Origin: Psychrobacter maritimus
GTDB lineage: Bacteria; Pseudomonadota; Gammaproteobacteria; Pseudomonadales; Moraxellaceae
Assembly: GCF_904846345.1 (NCBI RefSeq)
Contig: NZ_CAJHAJ010000002.1
Coordinates: 512,069 to 576,068 of the forward strand
Direction of reading: 5' to 3'
DNA: 64,000 bases
Below the pieces are notes generated by a model. The model did no database searches and was not told the origin of the DNA. It was given only the letters and a program-made list of their open reading frames with translations. The translations under genes and the position numbers were made by a program. Positions 33,765 to 42,879 of the stretch are shown in pieces. Numbering within the stretch: the stretch's first letter is position 1; every line of letters starts with the position of its first letter.

Positions 33765-35192
33765 TTAATTAGCAACTTGTTCTTTTTGGTGCTTACGGAC
33801 ATTGGTGCCATCTTTACGCGTGATGGTTATCCCTGTAAAGCCAAATAATATCGTTAATAGTAGCGATAAATAACAGAAGAAGGCATAAGGCAGATAATCA
33901 AGCACGGGAACGCCTAACGCTTGGCTGATAAACACGCCGCACACACTCCAAGGTACCAATGGATTGATCACCGTACCGGCATCTTCAATGGTGCGCGATA
34001 GGTTTTTTGGGTGTAAGTTTAAACGCTCGAACGTCGGTCGGAAGGCGGTTCCTGATAATAAGATACTCAAGTACTGCTCACCGATAAGTACGTTGATGCT
34101 TAAAGCCGACATGGCAGCAGCAAAAATAGCACGCCCTGCTGTCGTTAAGTTGTCTTTAATACCTGATAATAATGCTGGCAAGATACCCAATGCCGTCAGC
34201 AAGCCACCAAGACTGAGCGCCAATATCACAATCGCTTGGGTAAAGAACATGCTTTGGACACCGCCGCGCGATAGCATACCGCCTACCTCGCCCAGCTCTA
34301 ATGACTCAGCAGGGGCATAACCTGCAAACAGATAACCACCCAACTGACCAAAGCTTGGCGAGCTATGTAAGTAAGTAATAATCAATGCCGCAGCGATAGT
34401 ACAGATGATGGTATAAATGGCATTGACGCGAAATATCGCCAGTCCTACTAACACGACGAAAGGCAGTACGGCATAACCATGCACCAAGCCACTTTCAATT
34501 AACTGTCCTTGCAGCACTCTTACTTGACTTAAGTCCGAGCCAGCCGTTTGCCCAGAGAAGAACCAAAACAATATCACCGTCAGTATCCACGCCGGTACAG
34601 TGGTATACATCATATTGCGAATATGCTCAAACAAATCAATACCCACAACCGATGAGGCAATGGTACAAGTATCCGATAATGGCGACATTTTATCACCAAA
34701 AAACGCTCCTGATACCACTGCACCAGCGGCAATCGCCACATTGGCATCAAAGGCATTGCTCATCCCTATAAAAGCCACGCCAAGGGTGGCGGCAGTGGTC
34801 AAACTACTGCCCAAAGCAATACCGATAATAGAGGTCAATACAAAGGCTGAGATATAATAATACTCTGGCGATATCAGCTGAAAACCAAAATACATCAGCG
34901 TCGGAATAGCACCAGACATCATCAAGGCGGCGACCATCAAACCAATAAAGAAGAATAAATAAATCGCACCGATACCACGCATGACGCCAGACGCCATTTG
35001 TGCTTGCATGTCATCGAAGCTCAAACCTTTGAACAGACCGATGGCCAGTAGCACACAGATAGCGAGTATCAATGATAAATGCGGCACCCAGCCAAAGCCA
35101 ATCATGGTAACGCCCATGATGGCGATGACAATGGCAGAAATCATAAACGCCAGTTGCGGTGAAATTTGGGTTAGTATTTTTGGCGGCATCAC
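33765..35192 (-). CDS. nhaC: NhaC-type Na+/H+ antiporter
   Basis: The 475-residue membrane protein has about 11-12 hydrophobic helices. The NhaC signature GAFFGDKMSPLSDTCTIASSVVGIDLFEHIRNM is near 165-195, and DAGTVINPLVPWSVCGVF is near 385-402. It exchanges sodium (or lithium) for protons across the inner membrane, sometimes with malate/lactate-coupled variants in the same family. No partner genes adjoin it; it precedes a terminator and is 89 bp downstream of phhB, which has a separate role. Confidence 0.9.
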   Translation of the reverse strand: MMPPKILTQISPQLAFMISAIVIAIMGVTMIGFGWVPHLSLILAICVLLAIGLFKGLSFDDMQAQMASGVMRGIGAIYLFFFIGLMVAALMMSGAIPTLMYFGFQLISPEYYYISAFVLTSIIGIALGSSLTTAATLGVAFIGMSNAFDANVAIAAGAVVSGAFFGDKMSPLSDTCTIASSVVGIDLFEHIRNMMYTTVPAWILTVILFWFFSGQTAGSDLSQVRVLQGQLIESGLVHGYAVLPFVVLVGLAIFRVNAIYTIICTIAAALIITYLHSSPSFGQLGGYLFAGYAPAESLELGEVGGMLSRGGVQSMFFTQAIVILALSLGGLLTALGILPALLSGIKDNLTTAGRAIFAAAMSALSINVLIGEQYLSILLSGTAFRPTFERLNLHPKNLSRTIEDAGTVINPLVPWSVCGVFISQALGVPVLDYLPYAFFCYLSLLLTILFGFTGITITRKDGTNVRKHQKEQVAN

Positions 35193-35281
35193 ACATCCTT
35201 AGCTTGCCAGTAGATTCTGGCGTTGGGGTTGGCTTTGGGTTGGACAAGTTTAATGAGTTGCAATGATTATTGCTACCCTCA

Positions 35282-35623
35282 TCACTTACCCAGTAGGCTA
35301 TCGGTCTTCGCGGCCATGACAAAATCATTGCGATGCAGACCTTTAATGCTATGTGACCACCAAGTGACGGTGGCCTTGCCCCACTCTACCAAGATACCCG
35401 GATGATGCCCTTCTGCTTCAGAAATCTCAGCAAGGTCGTTGGCAAATGCCATTGCTGTGACAAAGTTTTTGAATTTATACTGGCGCTGTAGTTGCTTGAT
35501 GCCATCGACTTCAATCAGCGACCACTCAGGAATTTGTGTTAATAGCTCGCGCGCTTCGGTATCGTCAACGGTCGGTGCGCCGATACGGCAGGCTTCACAG
35601 CTGACTTGTGATAATGTAGTCAT
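35282..35623 (-). CDS. phhB: Pterin-4a-carbinolamine dehydratase PhhB
   Basis: A 113-residue protein with the family core: [26 protein letters not shown], the [38 protein letters not shown] stretch with active-site His residues, and [14 protein letters not shown]. PhhB dehydrates the 4a-hydroxy pterin formed by phenylalanine hydroxylase, regenerating the cofactor. It lies 128 bp after phhA on the same strand, the conserved pairing, and probably shares its transcript. Confidence 0.95.
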   Translation of the reverse strand: MTTLSQVSCEACRIGAPTVDDTEARELLTQIPEWSLIEVDGIKQLQRQYKFKNFVTAMAFANDLAEISEAEGHHPGILVEWGKATVTWWSHSIKGLHRNDFVMAAKTDSLLGK

Positions 35624-35751
35624 TATAATTTCCTTTTATGTTAACTATTATTTTTTAATAAACGAACGTCCATGTTGACGCTATTACTTCAGTGCTAAAC
35701 CATATAAATGGTGCAACCTCTTAAATACTACTAAGTGTTCTCCTCAATCGT

Positions 35752-36720
35752 TTAGGAGTTTTTTGCCGCATAAGTGGGTTCAAACAATCCTAGTGACATT
35801 GCTTGCTTGACCATGCCCATGATGTCGCTATCGACAATATCAAATAGCGTATTCAAATCATCAATCACATAATAAATCGGCTGAATATGATCAATGCGAT
35901 AAGGCGTACGTAACACATCAAGCAAATCAAACGCTCTATATTCGGGTTGTTGGTAATGGGTTTGCTCGTATTGAGGTTGTGGCTGACATTGGGACTGCTG
36001 ATGTTCTTCTTGCTTATCAGAAGTACCACTCAGCGCATAAAGGGTTTCAGAAGGCGAACTTAAAATACCGCCGCCATAGATACGACGATTGTCAGGATGG
36101 CTACCAACCAAGCCAAACTCGATGGTAAACCAATAAAGTCGTGCTAAAAACCACCTTTCTTCTTTACTGGCATTCAAACCCAGCTTGCCATACGTCTCAT
36201 TAAAAGCCGCAAACGCAGGATGGGTCAGCAGCGGACAATGGCCAACGATTTCATGAAAGATATCAGGCTCTTCGATATAGTCCATGTCTTCGAAGCGACG
36301 GATAAAGGTCGCCACAGGGAAGGATTTATTTGCCAACAGCTTAAAAAACTTACCAAAGCTGATAAGCGCAGGAACCGCCGCGGTTTGCCAGCCAGTCGTC
36401 GCTTGCAGTACCTCATCGATATCATGTAGTTGCGGGATGTGCGTCGATGGCAAGTTCAGTTTTTTAAGGCCATCTAGATAGGCTGAGCAGGCACGATTGG
36501 GTATTTGCGTGGCTTGACGTTCAAGCAGCGCCTGCCACATGGCATTTTCATCGGCACTATAATGAATATGCCCCTGACTGTCTGGCTGACGCGAGACGTA
36601 AGGCTGCTTTATATGAGTTGAATGGTCGTGATGAGATCCATCAGCTGCTCGCGGTGTTAAAACCACACTATTGGCACTGACGGTTTTACTATGAGACGTT
36701 GTCTGTGATAGGCGTTCCAT
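35752..36720 (-). CDS. phhA: Phenylalanine 4-hydroxylase PhhA with N-terminal and Gln-rich extensions
   Basis: A 322-residue monooxygenase. The iron ligands are His156 and His161 in DIFHEIVGHCPLL and Glu201 in WFTIEFGL. It hydroxylates phenylalanine to tyrosine using tetrahydropterin and oxygen. The Pseudomonas enzyme is about 262 residues; this one has a His/Ser-rich N-terminal addition (about 1-40) and a Gln/His-rich insert (about 234-259) between LSSPSETLYALSG and the conserved YRAFDLLDVLRTPYRID. The insert is in the loop before the C-terminal helix, so activity is probably kept. Upstream of phhB, same strand. Confidence 0.94.
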   Translation of the reverse strand: MERLSQTTSHSKTVSANSVVLTPRAADGSHHDHSTHIKQPYVSRQPDSQGHIHYSADENAMWQALLERQATQIPNRACSAYLDGLKKLNLPSTHIPQLHDIDEVLQATTGWQTAAVPALISFGKFFKLLANKSFPVATFIRRFEDMDYIEEPDIFHEIVGHCPLLTHPAFAAFNETYGKLGLNASKEERWFLARLYWFTIEFGLVGSHPDNRRIYGGGILSSPSETLYALSGTSDKQEEHQQSQCQPQPQYEQTHYQQPEYRAFDLLDVLRTPYRIDHIQPIYYVIDDLNTLFDIVDSDIMGMVKQAMSLGLFEPTYAAKNS

Positions 36721-36862
36721 GCCTGTATTCCTTTTATTACCGTGGGTTACATTAACCTTGCATCATTAACTTGTCTTTAACCGCCTCAGTTAAACTCAAT
36801 TAATCTTAGTTAAACTGAACCGATACTTTAAAGTGACTGTCGTAATAATGAGGGTTAATGAA

Positions 36863-36888
36863 GACAAGACGTTATCCTTTCGTCTTGT
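36863..36888. terminator. Hairpin between hpd and phhA
   Basis: GACAAGACG pairs with CGTCTTGTC (9 bp stem, 8-base loop). It is about 120 bp after the hpd stop and 140 bp before phhA. There is no long T-run, so it may be a weak terminator or a leader structure. Confidence 0.35.
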
Positions 36889-36966
36889 CCATTTTCTTGT
36901 TCTGAGCACTGATATATAAGCATGCATACATAAGCACTTGTATATCAGCGCTAACAGATAAACTTT

Positions 36967-37020
36967 AAACTAAGTTACGGTGTTAAACTAAGTTACGGTG
37001 TTGAACTAAGTTACGGTGTT
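36967..37020. repeat. Three 18-bp tandem repeats across the hpd stop codon
   Basis: AAACTAAGTTACGGTGTT twice (36967-36984, 36985-37002), then GAACTAAGTTACGGTGTT (37003-37020). The hpd stop (TAA on the minus strand, 37011-37013) lies in the third copy; the other two are downstream of it. Confidence 0.95.
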
Positions 37021-38111
37021 TCGGTCTCTGACTGACCAATCGCGCCGCGACGGACTTGGTCACGCTCAATTGATTCAAACAAGGCTTTAAAGTTACCTTC
37101 ACCAAAGCCTTCTTCGTAATCGCCTTTACGTTGGATAAATTCAAAGAATACTGGGCTACCCAAGATAGTTTCAGAGAAAATCTGTAGCAGTAGACGTGGT
37201 TTGCCACCTTCTGTCGTGCCATCTAACAAGATACCGCGCATTTGCAGCTCAGAGACATTCTCGCCGTGGTTTGGTAAACGCTCGCTTAGCATGTCATAGT
37301 AGGCCGCGTTTGGTGCGGTCATCAATGGAATGCCGGCAGCTTTTAGCTTATCGATACTGGCAAATAAATCATCACTGGCTAAGGCAATATGCTGAATACC
37401 TTCACCGTTAAAGTGCATCAAATATTCTTCGATTTGGCCGCCGCCTTGCTTAGACTCTTCATTTAACGGGATACGAATTTTGCCATCAGGGGCGGTCATC
37501 GCTTTACTGGTCAGGCCGGTGTACTCGCCTTTGATATCAAAATAACGGATTTCACGGAAGTTAAAGATGCGCTCATAGAAGTTTGCCCAATACGCCATAC
37601 GGCCGCGGTAAACGTTATGCGTTAGGTGGTCGATGACTTTAAAGCCATAACCTACAGGGCGTCTGTCAACGTCTGGTAAGAATTCAAAATCGACATCATA
37701 GATAGACTCGCCGTCTTTAAAACGGTCAATCAAATAGATGAGAGAGCCGCCAATGCCTTTGATAGCAGGCAGTCTTAATTCCATCACCCCTGTTGGCACA
37801 TCTACTGGCTGCGCGCCTTTTTCAATCGCCAGCTCATAGGCGTTTTTGGAATCCTTGACGCGAAAACCCATGCTACAGGCCCCAGCGCCATGTTCTTCAA
37901 CGAAATAACTGGCTTGGCTTTTTGGCTCACGATTGATGATAAGGTTGATATCACCTTGACGGTATAACGCCACGTCCTTTGAGCGGTGATTGGCCACATG
38001 GGTAAAACCCAGCTGCTCAAATAACTCTGCAACAGCTTGTGGTTGAGGTGAGGCGAATTCAACAAAGTCAAACCCTTGCAATCCCATTGGGTTTTCAAAT
38101 AAATCGGCCAT
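37011..38111 (-). CDS. hpd: 4-hydroxyphenylpyruvate dioxygenase
   Basis: From ATG 38111 (AAGGATGATTACA upstream) the protein is 366 residues; the frame extends seven codons further to a TTG but the ribosome binding site lies inside that part. The two VOC halves carry the iron ligands in [20 protein letters not shown] and FFEFIQRKG (His, His, Glu). It converts 4-hydroxyphenylpyruvate to homogentisate in tyrosine degradation. It is divergent from a LysR gene whose spacer holds a perfect palindrome, probably its operator. Three tandem repeats cover the stop codon. Confidence 0.96.
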   Translation of the reverse strand: MADLFENPMGLQGFDFVEFASPQPQAVAELFEQLGFTHVANHRSKDVALYRQGDINLIINREPKSQASYFVEEHGAGACSMGFRVKDSKNAYELAIEKGAQPVDVPTGVMELRLPAIKGIGGSLIYLIDRFKDGESIYDVDFEFLPDVDRRPVGYGFKVIDHLTHNVYRGRMAYWANFYERIFNFREIRYFDIKGEYTGLTSKAMTAPDGKIRIPLNEESKQGGGQIEEYLMHFNGEGIQHIALASDDLFASIDKLKAAGIPLMTAPNAAYYDMLSERLPNHGENVSELQMRGILLDGTTEGGKPRLLLQIFSETILGSPVFFEFIQRKGDYEEGFGEGNFKALFESIERDQVRRGAIGQSETETP

Positions 38112-38181
38112 TGTAATCATCCTTAATTTCAATTGGTGGTATAAAAAACAGTAAAAATATAATGCTAAAAAATAACTTCAA

Positions 38182-38198
38182 TCAATAATTCTTATTGA
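38182..38198. promoter_or_regulatory. Palindrome in the hpd/LysR divergent promoter, candidate LysR box
   Basis: TCAATAA TTC TTATTGA, a perfect 7-3-7 inverted repeat with the T-N11-A shape favoured by LysR regulators, midway between hpd and the divergent LysR gene. Confidence 0.55.
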
Positions 38199-38271
38199 CG
38201 ATGTATTTATATTAGATTAGCTTGATTTATAAGACTAATCGTATTTTTTGATTTATTTATCAGGTTTGCTT

Positions 38272-39201
38272 ATGAATATCAGTATTCGCCAATTGACCGC
38301 TTTTATCAGCGTTGCCGACAATGGCAGTTTTACCCGTGCCAGTGAGCAGATGCATTTGACCCAATCTGCCGTCAGTGGTTTGATTAAAGAGTTAGAATCT
38401 AGCCTCGGTATCGTGTTGTTTGATCGCACCACGCGCCAGCTTTCTTTGTCCGTTGTCGGGCATCATTTATTGCCACAAGCGCGGCGTATCTTAAATGAGA
38501 TGCAGCTGTTTGAAAATGAAGCCAGTAGTTTGACAAGTTTGGCGCAAGGTCAGGTTAGGCTTGCGGTGTCGCAATTTGCCGCTTCCTCCATGCCAGCGGT
38601 TATTGCCCAGTTTTCTAAAGAATATCCAGATATTAGCGTGTCTTTGCTTGATTGCTCAGCTGAAAATGTTTTAGAACACATTCAAAACATCGAGGTAGAT
38701 TTGGGCGTCGGGACTGAGCTTGGTTTTATGGAATCTGAGGATGACATCAGCGCCGATTTGTTATATCAGCTGCCGTTTTGTGTGGTGATGCCTGACAGCC
38801 ATGCGCTGGCACAAAAATCAGAGGTCGTCTGGCAAGACTTGGTAGACATTCCGCTTATTACCTTGCAAGGGCCGTTTATTGAGCAGGTGACCGCCGAGCT
38901 TGATGAGAGTATTGCCAGCCATATCCAACAAGCACGCTATAAAGTCAACTTTATGTCCACCGCCCTTGAGATGACCCGCCAAGGTTTTGGCATTACTTTG
39001 TGCTTGCCTTATATGCCGGAGGTGATAGATTGGGTAAGCGCCAATGGCTTACAGATGCGCCCCTTAGCACAACCGGTTAAAATGCGCCGCTTTTTTATTT
39101 ACCAACGCTCGTCACGGGCATTATCACCCGCCAGCATTGCCTTTAAGCAATTCTTGCAATTTTACTTTGCCAGTCACTTTGATGATTTACAGAGTATTTA
39201 A
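38272..39201 (+). CDS. LysR-family regulator, probably of tyrosine catabolism
   Basis: A 309-residue LysR protein from ATG 38272; the frame reaches back to a TTG at 38248 but MNISIRQLTAFISVADNGSFTRASEQMHLTQSAVSGLIKELE is the normal family start. The helix-turn-helix covers about 18-40, the effector domain about 90-295. It is divergent from hpd and upstream of the aromatic aminotransferase, so control of one or both by an aromatic intermediate is likely. Its stop codon is inside a 10-bp tandem repeat. Confidence 0.92.
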   Translation: MNISIRQLTAFISVADNGSFTRASEQMHLTQSAVSGLIKELESSLGIVLFDRTTRQLSLSVVGHHLLPQARRILNEMQLFENEASSLTSLAQGQVRLAVSQFAASSMPAVIAQFSKEYPDISVSLLDCSAENVLEHIQNIEVDLGVGTELGFMESEDDISADLLYQLPFCVVMPDSHALAQKSEVVWQDLVDIPLITLQGPFIEQVTAELDESIASHIQQARYKVNFMSTALEMTRQGFGITLCLPYMPEVIDWVSANGLQMRPLAQPVKMRRFFIYQRSSRALSPASIAFKQFLQFYFASHFDDLQSI

Positions 39202-39222
39202 GTGTATTTAAGTGTATTTAAG
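39194..39222. repeat. 10-bp tandem repeat across the LysR stop codon
   Basis: GTATTTAAGT at 39194-39203 and 39204-39213, with a nine-base third copy at 39214-39222. The TAA stop is 39199-39201. Confidence 0.9.
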
Positions 39223-39399
39223 CCTCCTTTAACCAACTCATTACTTAAGTTTGGCAAAGGCTTAAATCTGTCCAAAAATTTGCCAATAAACAAAAAAATG
39301 CGTTAATTAATCAGTATCGCTGAATCTAACGTTGAGTTAATCGCCAAACTGGTTTATGCTTTTTAACGCCTTAACTCATCTCCCTTGTAAGGAAAAAAA

Positions 39400-40596
39400 A
39401 TGTTTGAACGTATCGATTATTATGCCGGTGACCCGATCTTAGGATTGATGGACAAGTTTGCCGCCGACACCAACCCAGATAAAGTCAATTTAGGCGTGGG
39501 CGTTTATTATGATGAGGATGGCAAATTGCCCGTCCTTGAGTGTGTCAAAACGGCTGAACAGCGTATTGCAGACCCAATCTCTCCTCGTCCTTATTTGCCA
39601 ATGGCCGGCTTACCCGGACACCGTAAAGGTTGTCAGGAATTGCTGTTTGGTAAAGACGCGCAAATCTTACAAGACGGTTTGGTTGCGACCATCGCCACAA
39701 TCGGCGGTTCTGGTGCGTTAAAAGTGGGCGCAGAATTTATCCATGAATGGTTCCCGCAGTCTAAGTGCTACGTCAGCGACCCAACGTGGGGCAACCACAT
39801 TGCTATCTTTGAAGGCTCTGACGTCGAAGTCGGTAAATATCCGTACTATGACAAAGCGACCAGCAGCATCAAATTTGATGAGATGATTGCTTTTTTTGAG
39901 ACTTTAAATAAAGATGACGTCATCTTATTGCACCCTTGCTGCCATAACCCAACCGGTATGGACTTGACTCGTGAGCAGTGGGATACCGTCCTAAACATCA
40001 TTCAAGCGCGTGAGCTGATTCCATTTATGGACATCGCTTACCAAGGTTTTGGCGAAGATATGGACAGCGATGCTTACGCAATTCGCAAAGCGGTTGATAT
40101 GGGTCTGCCACTGTTTGTGAGCAACTCATTCTCTAAAAACTTATCACTTTACGGTGAGCGTGTCGGTGGCCTATCTGTCGTTTGTCCAACAGTAGACGAA
40201 ACTGAGCGCGTCTTTGGTCAGCTGAACTCTACGGTACGTCGCATCTACTCAAGCCCACCATCACATGGTGGTCGTGTGGTCGATATCGTCATGAACGACG
40301 AAGCGCTACATAAGCAATGGGTTGGCGAAGTTTATGCGATGCGTGACCGTATCAAAGCCATGCGCTTAAAGCTCAAATCAGTATTGGAAGAGAAAATCTC
40401 TGATCGTAACTTCGATTACTTAACTGAGCAAAATGGCATGTTTAGCTTTACGGGCCTGACGCCTGAACAGGTTGAACAACTCCAAAGCAAGTTTGGTATC
40501 TACATGGTATCGAACTCGCGTATGTGTGTTGCCGGCTTGAACAGTAGTAATATCGATTATGTTGCCAATGCCATGGTCGACGTCTTAAAAGACTAA
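39400..40596 (+). CDS. Aromatic amino acid aminotransferase (TyrB/AspC class I)
   Basis: A 398-residue PLP-dependent aminotransferase. Residues seen: Asp211 and Tyr214 (FMDIAYQGFG), the PLP Lys246 in SNSFSKNLSLYGERVGGLS, and the N-terminal NLGVGVYYDEDG. TyrB and AspC cannot be separated by eye; its place between the hpd regulator and fahA favours tyrosine to 4-hydroxyphenylpyruvate. AAGGAAAAAAA precedes the ATG. It is closed by a terminator at 40631-40660, so it is monocistronic. Confidence 0.92.
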   Translation: MFERIDYYAGDPILGLMDKFAADTNPDKVNLGVGVYYDEDGKLPVLECVKTAEQRIADPISPRPYLPMAGLPGHRKGCQELLFGKDAQILQDGLVATIATIGGSGALKVGAEFIHEWFPQSKCYVSDPTWGNHIAIFEGSDVEVGKYPYYDKATSSIKFDEMIAFFETLNKDDVILLHPCCHNPTGMDLTREQWDTVLNIIQARELIPFMDIAYQGFGEDMDSDAYAIRKAVDMGLPLFVSNSFSKNLSLYGERVGGLSVVCPTVDETERVFGQLNSTVRRIYSSPPSHGGRVVDIVMNDEALHKQWVGEVYAMRDRIKAMRLKLKSVLEEKISDRNFDYLTEQNGMFSFTGLTPEQVEQLQSKFGIYMVSNSRMCVAGLNSSNIDYVANAMVDVLKD

Positions 40597-40630
40597 TCAT
40601 CTAACGCGATTTCATAAAAATTATGTGAAT

Positions 40631-40662
40631 AAAAAGGCTGAGTTATTGCTCAGCCTTTTTTT
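40631..40662 (+). terminator. Terminator of the aminotransferase gene
   Basis: AAAAAGGCTGAG (40631-40642) pairs with CTCAGCCTTTTT (40649-40660), followed by further T, 34 bp after the stop codon. Confidence 0.92.
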
Positions 40663-40800
40663 ATGCCTGATATTTTCTAAAAAAACTACACAAAAAACAC
40701 TGCACAAAAAACCTTGCAATCTGTTTGGCTATAAATTACATTATACGTAAGTAGTTAACTATAACGTAATTCAATATGCGCTTTAGCAAGGAGCTTCCCC

Positions 40801-42102
40801 ATGTCAACGATTGACAAAAACCTCACCTCATTTATCGATATCGCCACTGATTCTGACTTTTCTATTCATAACTTGCCTTATGGCATTTTTAGTGATGCCA
40901 AAGACGCTACTGGTAATAACAACCGTCGCGCTGGCGTTGCTATCGGTGAGCAGGTATTAGACTTATCAGTACTCGAAGCAGAAGGGTTATTAAGTTTGGC
41001 TGACGGTCCGTATTTTGATCAACCAACCTTAAACGCCTTTATTGATTCTGGTCGCGACAACTGGACCAAGGCGCGCACCATCATTCAAATGCTACTGTCT
41101 GCTGATAATGATACCTTGCGCGACAATGCAGACTTACAGCAAAAAGCCCTGTTTAAGCAAGCAGACGTCACCATGCATCTGCCCGTGCAAGTGCCCGGTT
41201 TTACGGACTTTTATTCTTCTAAAGAGCATGCGACCAACGTTGGCACTATGTTCCGTGACCCAAATAACGCCTTACTGCCTAACTGGACTGAAATGCCAGT
41301 CGGCTATAACGGACGCGCCAGCACCGTTATCGTTAGTGGTACGGATGTGATACGCCCATCGGGTCAGCTAAAACCGAATGCTGATGACCGTCCTATTTTC
41401 TCGCCTTGTAAGCGTTTGGATTTTGAACTTGAAACCGCCTTTGTCGTCGGTAAAGGCAATAATATCGGTCAACCGATTGCAGTCGATGAAGCCGCGGATC
41501 ATATTTTTGGCATGGTACTACTTAATGATTGGTCAGCCCGCGATATTCAAAAATGGGAATACGTGCCTTTAGGTCCTTTTAATGCCAAAACCTTTGCTTC
41601 TGAAGTATCACCTTGGATTGTGACCATGGATGCTTTAGCACCCTTTAAAACCTCATGCCCAACGCAAGAGCCAAAACCACTGGCTTATCTCAATGAAAAA
41701 GCCTCTGATAGCAGCTTTGATATCACTTTATCAGTCGAGTTATTGCCTGAAAATGCAGACGAAGCAACGCTGGTTTGTGAAACCAACTTTAAATATATGT
41801 ATTGGTCAATGGCGCAGCAGCTGACCCACCACACCATCACGGGTTGTAAAGTAGAAGTCGGCGATATGATGGGCTCAGGGACGATTTCAGGACCGACGCC
41901 AGATTCTTATGGCTCGATGTTAGAGATTGCTTGGAATGCCACCAAACCTGTCACCTTAAAAGGCGGCGAGACACGCAGCTTTATCGAAGATGGCGATACC
42001 GTGATTATGAAGGGCTATAGCGAAAAAGACGGTATTCGTGTTGGCTTTGGTGAAGTACGCGGTAAGGTCTTGCCTGCGCTCACATTCGATTTTGACAAAT
42101 AG
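40801..42102 (+). CDS. fahA: Fumarylacetoacetase
   Basis: A 433-residue FAH. The N-terminal SH3-like domain (about 20-130) is followed by the catalytic domain with Asp136 and His143 in FTDFYSSKEHATNVG, DFELETAFVVGKGN (metal Glu residues), LLNDWSARDIQKWEYVPLGPFNAKTF and MMGSGTISGPTPDSYGSMLE. It hydrolyses fumarylacetoacetate to fumarate and acetoacetate, the last step of tyrosine catabolism. Its strong ribosome binding site AAGGAG precedes the start. The VOC gene follows after 134 bp on the same strand. Confidence 0.96.
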   Translation: MSTIDKNLTSFIDIATDSDFSIHNLPYGIFSDAKDATGNNNRRAGVAIGEQVLDLSVLEAEGLLSLADGPYFDQPTLNAFIDSGRDNWTKARTIIQMLLSADNDTLRDNADLQQKALFKQADVTMHLPVQVPGFTDFYSSKEHATNVGTMFRDPNNALLPNWTEMPVGYNGRASTVIVSGTDVIRPSGQLKPNADDRPIFSPCKRLDFELETAFVVGKGNNIGQPIAVDEAADHIFGMVLLNDWSARDIQKWEYVPLGPFNAKTFASEVSPWIVTMDALAPFKTSCPTQEPKPLAYLNEKASDSSFDITLSVELLPENADEATLVCETNFKYMYWSMAQQLTHHTITGCKVEVGDMMGSGTISGPTPDSYGSMLEIAWNATKPVTLKGGETRSFIEDGDTVIMKGYSEKDGIRVGFGEVRGKVLPALTFDFDK

Positions 42103-42146
42103 TTCTAGCATATAAAGCACTTACAAATAAAACAGGCGTAAAAAAA

Positions 42147-42211
42147 CTACTTAGGCTGTCCGACAATTATCACCATTTAGTTTAATACAGGTTTGACAGC
42201 TTATTAAGTAG
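42147..42211. repeat. Imperfect inverted repeat between fahA and the VOC gene
   Basis: CTACTTAGGCTGTC (42147-42160) faces GACAGCTTATTAAGTAG (42195-42211); arms match except for a small bulge. It ends 25 bp before the VOC start, so it may be a regulatory hairpin in the leader or a small element remnant. Confidence 0.4.
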
Positions 42212-42236
42212 CACGCTTTATCAAAAGGAGTTTGAT

Positions 42237-42812
42237 ATGAGTTTTAAAATTGAAAAAATCCATCATGTAGCCTATCGCTGCAAGGATGCTAAAGAAACCG
42301 TTGAATGGTATAAAAAATACCTCAATATGGATTTCATCTTAGCATTTGCTGAAGACCACGTACCTTCGACCAAAGCTTTTGACCCTTATATGCATGTGTT
42401 TTTAGATGCCGGTAATGGCAATGTCTTGGCGTTTTTTGAAGTGCCCAATCAACCGGAAATGGGCTTTGACCCCAATACGCCAAACTGGGTACAACATTTA
42501 GCCATGAAAGTAAAAGACCGTGATGCCTTAATGGCCGCAAAAAAGCATTTAGAAGAGAATGGTATTGACGTGGTCGGCGTGACCAATCACGGTATCTTCC
42601 ATTCTATCTATTTCTTTGATCCTAACGGCCATCGTATGGAGCTCACCTACGATGATATTACCTCAGAAGAAAAAGTCTCGATGATTACGGAAGAGATGAA
42701 GTATGAGATGTTAGAAGAATGGTCGCGTACCAAGCGTGCACCCGCTCATACTCAGTTTTTACATGCAGAGGAACTGGCGCAAGCACGAGAAGTCGCGCCT
42801 GCAGGTGAGTAA
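42237..42812 (+). CDS. VOC-superfamily metalloenzyme (glyoxalase I-like), function unknown
   Basis: A 191-residue single-module VOC protein. Likely metal ligands are His10 (IHHVAYRC), Glu68 (LAFFEVP), His87 (QHLAMKV) and Glu135 (HRMELTYDD), the same His/Glu/His/Glu order as glyoxalase I. The last 50 residues form a charged helical tail. Proteins of this type are annotated as lactoylglutathione lyase or ring-cleavage dioxygenase. It stands between fahA and maiA, where homogentisate dioxygenase or a glutathione step would be expected, so a role in tyrosine degradation is likely but undefined. Confidence 0.8.
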   Translation: MSFKIEKIHHVAYRCKDAKETVEWYKKYLNMDFILAFAEDHVPSTKAFDPYMHVFLDAGNGNVLAFFEVPNQPEMGFDPNTPNWVQHLAMKVKDRDALMAAKKHLEENGIDVVGVTNHGIFHSIYFFDPNGHRMELTYDDITSEEKVSMITEEMKYEMLEEWSRTKRAPAHTQFLHAEELAQAREVAPAGE

Positions 42813-42879
42813 TAGCGTTAATTTATTGGATGGTTAAATTTTACTTTATCAAGTAGCTAAGTTAAGTAGCGAGTCTTGG

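Noticed and set aside
35011..35328. Open frames overlapping the nhaC start region and the phhB end
   Set aside because: They are out-of-frame shadows of nhaC and phhB, with no ribosome binding site and unlike any family.
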